A stretch of DNA of 64,000 bases from the NCBI GenBank assembly GCA_900073065.1, contig FJOG01000007.1, positions 1,321,031-1,385,030 on the forward strand. The letters are read 5' to 3'. A program made the translations under genes and the position numbers. Position 1 is the stretch's first letter; every line of letters begins with the position of its first letter. This DNA is from Phialocephala subalpina (taxonomy: Eukaryota > Ascomycota > Leotiomycetes > Helotiales > Mollisiaceae). Positions 56,584 through 64,000 of the stretch are shown piece by piece. The notes under the pieces were generated by a model. That model saw only the letters and a list, made by a program, of their open reading frames with translations, made no database searches and was not told the DNA's origin.

Positions 56584-59083
56584 ATGGCAGAAGCAGGAGC
56601 AGCTGGTTCGATTCCAGGCGTTGTAGCCTTCGGTCTCCAGCTCGCAACGACAATCCACACATACGTTGAAGCTGTTTGGGAAGCCAAAGATAGACTTCGC
56701 GATGTTGCATTCGATATCAATTCGACTGCATCTACGTTGAAGCAGCTTCAGGCTCTTCTCGATGCCGATCAAGAGCAGGCCACGAAAGTCTTCCGAGATG
56801 ACGGCGTCGACGAGATCAGAGACCTCGCGATCGCTTGTGGGAAGGTCTATTCAACTATCGTCATTCTTTTGACCAAGGCTGGATCTCCCGATCACCGAGG
56901 AAAGGTCATGGCAGAGACTGTTAATCCCCTTACACTGAAGACATCCTGCCTCACTCGTCACATGAGATGGTCATGGCTCGCTCCTCGAGTCAAGAGGTGC
57001 CAAGGGCAATTGAGATTGTTAAAGACGAAATTGATTCTCATGCTTCAACTCGGGAACCTTACCAGAGTCCAATTGGGGTAAGTCCACTCTTTGTCACGTT
57101 CTGCTCTGAGACTGACCTGAAGCAGGCTGCCGGAGCGACAACCTGGAGCATTCCAGGAAGAGTTGACTCTTAGAGCTTTATCTCTCAAGCTTCGAAAGAA
57201 AGAACTCCGAGCTTTCAGAGTCTTGGTTGATAAATACGTGCCTGAGGAAAACGCATCGGAAGCTAGCTCAATTCTGTCGTTGGAGAGACTAGAAGACTTC
57301 CGCATCGATGACAAAGCTAAATCTGGTTATGGCCCTGATGAAGTCATTGTCATTGAGGAACATGAGCCCCCAAAGCCAGGGGTTAAGTGAGTGCCACCTA
57401 TCAATTCATTTCCTCGTTGCTGAACTTGATAGGAGCAATGAGCCAAATGGCTCGACATCATCTGCTCCCTCCCAGCCAGAGGACCCCGCTGCGTAAGAGA
57501 GACATCCTATCGATGAATATTTTCAAGACTCTAACATCTGGACTAGTGAGAATATCAACGAGACCTCAGCAAAGGAAGAGGTAAACGTCGACGACAATGC
57601 CTCCGAATGTGGCACCCTGGTTGATGAGCCTCAAAATGGGAAACCTGTCGAGGCTGATCTCAAGAAGCCCGTAGATGAAGAAAACGTTGTCCCGGCTCCG
57701 GTAGAGCCAAAGGAAGAACCAAAACCTGAAGAGCCCAAGGAGCAGCAGCAACCTCCCACTGCAGCGACTGAGGATGGGAAGAAGGCCGAGACCGACAAGA
57801 CCGACAAGGTCACCGAAGAAGCAGAAGGCATTACTCTCACTACGTCTCCCAGTACTTTCAGCATTCTCCCAAGATGGCTCAAGAACCTCTTCGGCAAGAG
57901 GGAAGAGCAATTTGCTGACGACTGGGAAAGCCCAACGCTTGAATGCTTCATCATCTCGAAGGAGCTCAAGCTACTCAAGCTCCCATTCGGACACCAGCGT
58001 CTGACCTACGGTCTCAAGAGAACTCAGAGGAAGGTCGGATTGACATGGGATCAATACATGGCGTCTCCCAACAAGAAGGAGATCAGCAAAGCTATCAGCA
58101 AAGCCAGAATGATCGATTCCCGCAAGCGAACTTGTATTGCCATTGGCGCACAGAAGAAGAACGATCTCGATTTCATCGTGCTTTTCATGTCACTGGGGCC
58201 CAAGGTAGAGCCAGTCCACTTCAAAGATGCCGTTGGCCGTATCTTCACTTTCCCCTATGAAAGCTGCCGAACTTGGGACGTAAGTAACATTGGTCCTGCC
58301 TCATATAAGCAATTCTGACTTAAAAATTACCAGACCGTGAAGAGAGTCATCGAAGAGGCATTCCTCCACGTCGAGGTCCTTGGACCACACGTCCATGCCG
58401 GACACTTCGACCTTATCGGTCCTACTGGCTCTATCATCTTACCAAGTCTCTGGACATCTCTCATTCAGCCAGGAGACCATATCACCATGCACATGTGGCC
58501 AATGCCAGAGCCCTATCGACAAGGCCCTCCTCCAGGCCCACCCCCGGGACTCTTTAACACTGGTGGTCCCCCTCCCCCACCTCCTGGATGGCCACCAGGA
58601 GGACCACCTCCCCCACGCCCAAGAATGGGCCCCCCAGGCCCTCCAGGCCCTCCAGGCCCTCCACCTCCTCCAGGATGGGTAGGACAATGGCCTCCCTCTC
58701 CACCCAGACCCCGCAGCGGTCCTCCTGTGGTCGTGATGCCTTCTCCGCCTATCCGCAAGCTTGTACCTAAGAAGAAGGCTCAACCAGTTAGCATCTTCAG
58801 CTGGTTGGCTGAGAAGCCTCCTTACCGTCGTCGTCGCGGTTACTGGACCGATTCTGACTCCGAGGATGGAAGTGAGTTGATGTCTGATTCGGACATTGAG
58901 AATGAGGACGCGGATGTTGAGTTGGCGATCAACTTTGAGAAGGAGGGGGAGAATGCTAAGCTTGGTCTTGGAGAGTTGTTAGGCAAGTTTACGAATGCCA
59001 TCGATACGCTTGGTGGGGATGATTTGGACAGTGATGCGGACTCTGTTACCAGCAGCTCCAGTGGAAGCTTGGTCGATGACTGA
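56584..59083 (+). CDS. Proline-rich protein with fungal ubiquitin-like domain
   Basis: A 765-aa protein with five exons (56584-57077, 57126-57386, 57433-57492, 57547-58279, 58334-59083) and introns of 46-54 nt, all in phase. The N-terminal helical region (GSIPGVVAFGLQLATTIHTY, DINSTASTLKQLQALLD) resembles the fungal STAND-associated N-terminal module. A charged Lys/Glu/Pro linker follows, then a conserved domain ending in VGRIFTFPYESCRTWDTVKR, FLHVEVLGPHVHAGHFDLIG and IQPGDHITMHMWPMPEP, the fungal ubiquitin-like (ULD-type) fold. Next comes a polyproline tract of about 80 residues (PPPGPPPG and PPGPPGPPGPPPPPG units), likely binding SH3, WW or EVH1 partners. The C-terminus is acidic and Asp/Ser-rich. 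Role unknown; a signalling scaffold is conceivable. Confidence 0.85.
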
Positions 59084-59901
59084 AGCCTCGGGTCCTGATG
59101 GATATGAAAAAGAAGACATAGTTGCGGCATTGGATATACGGTTGAGATTTCGGATATTTCTTAGTGGTTTCCTTAATGTCATTTGTTGTCTTTATTTCTT
59201 TCTTGCTCTTGTTAAGTACTATTTGTTCGTTATGCTGTTAGGTTTCATAATGTCCTCCGCTCTGGGTCAACAACAACAAACCAAAAACTAGCACTAGGTA
59301 CAGTAATGAAAGTCACGATCTCTAAGGTACAAAGAACATTGTCAGATCTCTCAGTCCTGTTTGAATGCGAATTCCAACCACACAGCCGCTACAGCCTCCA
59401 AAAAAGGTTGAGCTCCTCCCATACACCGAAAACTGCCCCTGGACTCGTGACTGGTCCACTCTTACAGGAACAGACAAGGAGCTCATGCCGCTGAGGATAC
59501 ATACATGAACTTCCGCAACGCACGGTAAGCAACGTGGTACCAATCAGCAACTCTCAGCCCCGAGCTCCCGCACCTCAATTCGGGTTTCGAATCACCCCGC
59601 AGCTGACACACGTCATTGTTCCCTTGTGATATGCAAGCGCGATTGCTTTCGGTATTCCGTCAACTGACGTGCATTTAAAGAATGACGGATTATGCATAGA
59701 AGAAAACAACCGGAGAGAAATCCTCACCACCCACCTTTATCCGTTCGACAAAGATAGAGGCTATCAAAGCCCTAGCACGCTCGCTTGACACCCACGACCC
59801 ACCCATATTCGGCACATCAACGGACATCTTCATATTATGACAATATAGATTTAAATAAGCATAATTATAGCTCATCCAATCAAAAGATAGCATACCAAAC
59901 A
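59084..59901. other. Intergenic, upstream of tRNA-Asn
   Basis: No protein gene supported; the short open frames lack motifs. Confidence 0.5.
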
Positions 59902-59975
59902 TCTCTTGTGGCGCAATTGGCTAGCGCGTTCGACTGTTAATCGAGAGGTTGGAGGTTCGAGCCCTCCCAAGAGAG
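59902..59975 (+). tRNA. tRNA-Asn (anticodon GTT)
   Basis: Complete cloverleaf without intron. The acceptor arm tctcttg (59902-59908) pairs perfectly with caagaga (59968-59974), discriminator G at 59975. The D arm is gcgc/gcgc, and the anticodon stem ttcga/tcgag has one G-T pair around loop ctGTTaa (anticodon 59936-59938). The T arm is ggagg/cctcc with loop ttcgagc. It decodes AAC/AAU. A-box and B-box promoter sequences lie in the D and T arms as usual. Confidence 0.97.
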
Positions 59976-60315
59976 TCAGCGTACTCGTCATATCCTTTTC
60001 ACTCTTTTTTGAAGTGTTGTGATTGTGGTTGCGGTGTTGGAGATGAGTTTTTTTGGCCTAATTTGATAGGTGATCGTCGGTGGCTCATTCCTTTGTTGGC
60101 GCGATGTGGAAATGGGGAAGAAGGTACCGACAACTAGGTGTTGGTCATGGCTGTTTTAGAAACCGGCGAGAGTGAGGCCAAGAGAAGTTTCATAAGAGGA
60201 TATGATGCCTTCACAATTTTCATTTGGGTTCAAACTTGTTCCAATGGCCCATCCAATCACATCACGTCCAGCCAAATACCCAAGCCTCCTATCCTCCATA
60301 GCCCAAGGCAGGCTG
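59976..60315. other. Intergenic spacer
   Basis: Downstream of the tRNA. A T-run follows the tRNA within about 35 bases (tcactctttttt), compatible with RNA polymerase III termination. No other feature. Confidence 0.5.
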
Positions 60316-60729
60316 TTATGCTGGCCCACAATCATGATATCTCTTCTGTCTCTCTACACCAACCACACTCATTCCAACCTCGAACTCAACACCACTTGAG
60401 CACTGCCATTCATCCTCCAACATGTATTTTGGGTTTGGTCGATGTCGAGAGTGAGATCTAGTGGCAGATCGGCCTTGAGCGGAGCTAAAGATTTTATATT
60501 GTTTGGTGGGATGACCGTGACGAGAACCTTCGATGAAAAGCGTTTGGCCTTCGCGGTGTCGAGAATGGGATCTGGTAGCAGATCGATCTTGAAAAATTTC
60601 ATACCGTTTGGTAGGACGGCCTTGACGTGAATCTTCGAGAGAGATCTGCTCGCAAGGACCTTCGAGATCTGCGGCATAATCGTAGGTGGAGAGGGGTTGC
60701 TGATTGTAAGTAATGATGATGGGTGCCAT
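60316..60729 (-). CDS. Small His/Arg-rich protein with internal repeat, unknown
   Basis: A 137-aa open frame from the ATG at 60729 (MAPIIITYNQQPLSTYDYAA). It contains two related units: DSRQGRPTKRYEIFQDRSAT followed by RSHSRHRE, and GSRHGHPTKQYKIFSSAQG followed by RSATRSHSRHRP. Each unit has a conserved G-[RH]-PTK-[RQ]-Y-[EK]-IF core and a shared RSATRSHSRHR end. The C-terminus is not repetitive. I know no family with this pattern. The repeats at protein level and the absence of stops support a real, probably lineage-specific gene, but a longer in-frame start exists upstream (60861) and expression is unproven. Confidence 0.5.
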   Translation of the reverse strand: MAPIIITYNQQPLSTYDYAADLEGPCEQISLEDSRQGRPTKRYEIFQDRSATRSHSRHREGQTLFIEGSRHGHPTKQYKIFSSAQGRSATRSHSRHRPNPKYMLEDEWQCSSGVEFEVGMSVVGVERQKRYHDCGPA

Positions 60730-61457
60730 AGTGAATGATTTGATGAGAGATAATTGTAGATGGTAGAATTTGATGGGGATGTAATGTTGAGGAGACAGAG
60801 ATTGATTAGGGGCGTATGGAAAATTTGAAGATAGAGGAGGGTAAACTTGTGTTGGTAGCAAGAATATTATTCGAGCGAAGTCGCACTTGAGACCGAAAGG
60901 AGAGATATGCTCGTTTTTATGCTTCTCTGGTACCTTTCCCAGCTTCTATCTCGCGATAGTGGACTGAAATTTTAATGGTGGAGCTGTCTAACCTATCTTG
61001 ATGCTTCGATAAGAAGTTGTGGCAGAGCGGGCAGGACTTTGATTCGAAGCCTCTAACGTGTGGAGGGCTGACGACACTCATGAGTTGATCATATGTGACA
61101 TGTGCAGCCATTCGGGTGCGGCTCTGCTGTCTCGTGGCTCCAATCGAGTTGAAGGCTCACAGACTACTTTCCACCTTGGTTTGAAACTTGAAATGAGTTG
61201 TACTTGATGTCTGAAAAGGAATGGTGCATTGCGGGGGTTTGAAAGTACTGTGACGCTGCAGGAAAGAAGAGTCCAAGCGCCAAAATTGAAAGGCAGAGGG
61301 AGTAGGTAGCAGCAAACTACAGCCCATCCAGTGGATGTCACACCCTGAAGTCCTTCACAAGAAAGGGTCCGGCATTGAAGAGGAGAAGTATGAGCCTTGT
61401 AGAATGGACCACCTGTGAAGACTAAGCACAAGAATGTGGTATATTTCCAACCCGATT
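60730..61457. other. Intergenic, no gene seen
   Basis: Short open frames only; nothing recognised. Confidence 0.5.
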
Positions 61458-62580
61458 TCAATGAAATCCTATAGGAAGGTTTTCCGACCTATAAAGTTTC
61501 TCAATCGGGCCGTCATACTCAATCGGCTCATCCTTCTCAAGGACCACATAACGGAATTTCATAGGCGTGAAACACTGATACCATCCTTCAACTTCCCTCC
61601 AAAGCTTTGCATAATGTCGAGTGTATGATATTTCGGCTTTTTTTCCTCTGCTGTCGCGCAGACAATTCCACGAAACCTTTCTCCGTATCACGCCATGTCT
61701 CGTCGACTCCGCGTTCGTCGCCAAACACGATGGTAGTCTCGGTCCATGCGGGTAAGGCTTCCCTCAATGTCTTGATATGGTTATTCAAAAATCCTTCGAC
61801 ATTAACGGGAAGGTCGCAGAGTAGCCACTTCTGCAACGCTAATCTTTGTAATTTCTTCGCGTCGTCGCATTCGTAAAATCGTGGGAACGTTAGATCGATG
61901 TATTCAAGATCTGGGATGTAGATTATATCTTTGCTGAAGTCGATATATGTTTCGAACGCAAACATGGCAGTCGTGCGAGAGAGGCAGTGGTTTCGTGATT
62001 CTCGGCAGGCTTGCAAGACCGAAGGAATAGGTTGATTGGAGATGAAATTGCGCCCTCCTTTCTGCAGTGCAGCCTCGACTATTACTGCTGTGTTGTCATT
62101 GGTATTTCCAGGATCGTGTTCCTCGAAAATGGGATGCCGTGCGTCGATACAATGTACCCGAGGGCCGTGGACATCTGCCTCGAAGGCATATTGCCAAATG
62201 AGGAGCCGTAACTCCATTGGAAAAAGGAGGAAGCACCCGAAGAATCGTTGTCCCTCCTTCTCCAAATGTCTGACCCTCCTTGCAGTGACTACCTTGACCG
62301 TCCACTCTAGCTGCGCGATCATGTCTGGCTTGCTTTCGTAGGGGAGAGATTGGATTTGTTGGATATCGTGAGATCGCGAACTTCGACACTTTTCTTTCCA
62401 ATCCTCGAAGGAGATGGGGATAGAAGGGGCATCGAAGCTGCTGAATACAGAAAGGTAATCTTGGTAGTCTAATTCGTTGTACAGGCGGCTGAATTCTGCG
62501 TCTAGCGACTGCTCACGCTCGCGTCGCTTGATCTCGATGATCGTGGGATTCCGCCGAGGTCCAAAGTCGATGATCTTCAT
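61458..62580 (-). CDS. 2EXR-domain protein with a frameshift in an A7 tract
   Basis: Starts MKIIDFGPRRNPTIIEIKRR at 62580. The 2EXR-type core is clear: FLLFPMELRLLIWQYAFEAD, VLQACRESRNHCL, DIIYIPDLEYIDLTFPRF. These are abundant ascomycete proteins of unknown biochemical role, thought to be protein-interaction modules. The assembled frame ends at 61588 after KKSRNIIHSTLCKALEGS, but a one-base shift in the run of seven A (T on the plus strand, 61638-61644) continues as KAEISYTRHYAKLWREVEG, CFTPMKFRYVVLEKDEPIEY to a stop at 61458. The shifted tail looks protein-like and well organised. I infer the natural protein is about 373 aa and the A7 length is an error or a recent mutation. Confidence 0.75.
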
Positions 62581-62816
62581 GGCGAAAGGTTGGGTGGCAG
62601 AGATGGTCGATGTCGTCGTCGTTGCTGATACATATAAGGTTGAAGGTCGGGCAGTGATTGCGATGCGATGCCTCAGGCTAACACTACTAGCCGCTCGAAC
62701 AAGGCTGTCTTGTAGCCTTGGAGGGGTAGTGTATTCGAAGTGATTTCTATTCTTGATCCTGCTTTCATATTTGAAATATTAAGCTTCGTTTTTGCAATTA
62801 AATTTGAAGTATCATG

Positions 62817-64000
62817 TTATCCTAGAGAAATAAGATCGCCTGACTCTGTCTCTCTGTCAATTGTACCCAGTTCACCACTTCCGTATTCGCTCTTCAGTCT
62901 CCTTGCCACCTTCCCATCTTCTCCCAACCGCTTCAATATACCCATAGCTAACTCTGCGGTCCTCCTCACCTCTGGGTGGCCAGGTCCATAAGCCTTGTTC
63001 CTGCTCTCCAAGGTCTGCTGGCTGAATTTCAACGCTTTCTTTAGACAGACTTTTTGGTCTTTACCGTCCATCTCGCTTGCCTTCGACTTCCAAATCTCGG
63101 CGATTCCTTCCCAGCAGAGCGCAATCAGAACATCTCTTTCTTTCCCTTTCTGTATTTTTCCCATTTTGACAACTTGTTCATACATACTTTCCGCTTCAGA
63201 AAGAGAACCAGAATACCGCAGCACAGTAGCGATTCCCTCTTTACATCTCGCAACCTCAAGATCCTGCTTCGGATCCACCTGTTCGAATCCATTCATCGTG
63301 TTCTCAAACTTCTCCCTCGCTTCTTCTAATCTTCCAAGTTCAGCCAGACTCCGACCGAGATGATATGTCGAAACGAAAGTATAAACATGATTCTTGCCAA
63401 CCATGTCTTCACAATGTCTTACAACCTCCTCAAAGACCTCCACCGAAGCCTCAAACTTCCGCTGCGCTTGCAACGATAGTCCAACACTAAAATAACACTT
63501 CAACGTATCAATATGCTTCGCTCCAATATGGATACTTTGTTGTTGATAGCATTCTCTGGCGGTCGCTTCGGATTCGACATACTTCCCAAGCGCTCGCTGG
63601 ACAGAGGAAAGCCGGAAGAGAACTTTCAACGCATCAGCAGAATCGTCTTCGCCTCGTCTCTTGAAACTCCTCAAAAGATTGAGATCCAATTCTTCCGCCT
63701 TGCCAAGTTCACCGATGCGAGTATAGATTGAAGCCAGTCGACCTGTGCTCAATAGAAGTTCGAGGTTATCGGGCTCGGAAGAGCCAAAGATGGATTTCAG
63801 ACCATTGTACGATTTGAGGGCGGCAGTCAAGGAAGGAGCGAGTAGATTTTGGTCTTGGAAAGTGACGGCAACGAGGCGGTAAGAGGACAATGTTGAAGGA
63901 TGTTTGCGGCCGTGGACAGACTTGAGAAGTCGTTTTAGGGACTGTGCTTCCTTAGATGCGAGGGCGAAGTCCCCGAGACATCGCAAGATCTGGATGAGTT
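62817..64000 (-). CDS. Tetratricopeptide-repeat protein, C-terminal part
   Basis: Open at the right edge of the window, so only the last 394 or so residues are visible. Successive roughly 42-residue helical pairs of kinesin-light-chain/TPR_12 type occur: LKSVHGRKHPSTLSSYRLVA, LASIYTRIGELGKAEELDLN, SSVQRALGKYVESEATARE, THYLGRSLAELG-like (STYHLGRSLAELGRLEEARE), and YSGSLSEAESMYEQVVKMG. Such arrays often form the C-terminus of fungal NLR/STAND proteins (NB-ARC-TPR), but no NTPase domain is inside the window. The stop codon is at 62817-62819 (plus-strand coordinates), after GTIDRETESGDLISLG. No lesion visible. Confidence 0.85.
   Translation of the reverse strand, partial: LIQILRCLGDFALASKEAQSLKRLLKSVHGRKHPSTLSSYRLVAVTFQDQNLLAPSLTAALKSYNGLKSIFGSSEPDNLELLLSTGRLASIYTRIGELGKAEELDLNLLRSFKRRGEDDSADALKVLFRLSSVQRALGKYVESEATARECYQQQSIHIGAKHIDTLKCYFSVGLSLQAQRKFEASVEVFEEVVRHCEDMVGKNHVYTFVSTYHLGRSLAELGRLEEAREKFENTMNGFEQVDPKQDLEVARCKEGIATVLRYSGSLSEAESMYEQVVKMGKIQKGKERDVLIALCWEGIAEIWKSKASEMDGKDQKVCLKKALKFSQQTLESRNKAYGPGHPEVRRTAELAMGILKRLGEDGKVARRLKSEYGSGELGTIDRETESGDLISLG

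Noticed and set aside
58439..58783. Long open frames antisense to the polyproline region
   Set aside because: Low-complexity Gly/Trp/Arg strings produced by the complement of proline codons; no independent evidence of a gene.

Overview
This is filamentous ascomycete (Pezizomycotina) nuclear DNA. The signs are short GT-AG introns of about 45-85 nt in almost every gene, HET-domain genes, Zn2Cys6 regulators, P450s, fungal MFS and APC transporters, 2EXR, But2 and fungal ubiquitin-like proteins, and a eukaryotic tRNA-Asn. A leotiomycete-like fungus is my guess; the sequence alone does not fix it.

Layout. 0-13 kb: an amidohydrolase and an F-box-like protein, followed by a decay zone. That zone holds a CoA-disulfide-reductase/rhodanese pseudogene with one stop and one frameshift, a HET pseudogene split by a 631-bp hAT-type element with an 8-bp target duplication, an assembly gap, and an NmrA pseudogene fragment. 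13-26 kb: an MFS anion permease, a large membrane protein, a MITE-like element, a decayed GH32 gene, a Cys-rich single-pass surface protein and a But2-domain wall protein. 26-50 kb: a dense block of enzymes, transporters and regulators (below). 50-64 kb: a second HET pseudogene, a histidine acid phosphatase, a proline-rich ubiquitin-like-domain protein, tRNA-Asn(GTT), a repeat-containing small protein, a 2EXR protein with a frameshift in an A7 tract, and the C-terminal part of a TPR protein that runs off the right edge.

The 26.6-50.2 kb block looks like a metabolic gene cluster without a PKS, NRPS or terpene-synthase backbone in view. It contains two Zn2Cys6 regulators, an old-yellow-enzyme-type flavin reductase, an aromatic-hydroxylase-type FAD monooxygenase, an MFS exporter, three P450s, an APC amine/amino-acid permease and a RidA-amine oxidase fusion. 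Several neighbours are divergent pairs sharing a promoter (P450-1/P450-2, P450-3/APC permease, Zn2Cys6-2/RidA-amine oxidase). The enzyme set suggests uptake and oxidative tailoring or breakdown of an amine-bearing compound. That is inference.

Assembly quality matters here. Three genes each contain a perfect tandem duplication of exactly 250 bp, and in all three the reading frame is restored by deleting one copy and adding one base at the right-hand junction. This points to a systematic joining error, not biology. Other broken genes (GH32, two HETs, NmrA, CoA-disulfide reductase, the hypothetical gene at 30.6 kb) carry several scattered lesions and look like true pseudogenes.
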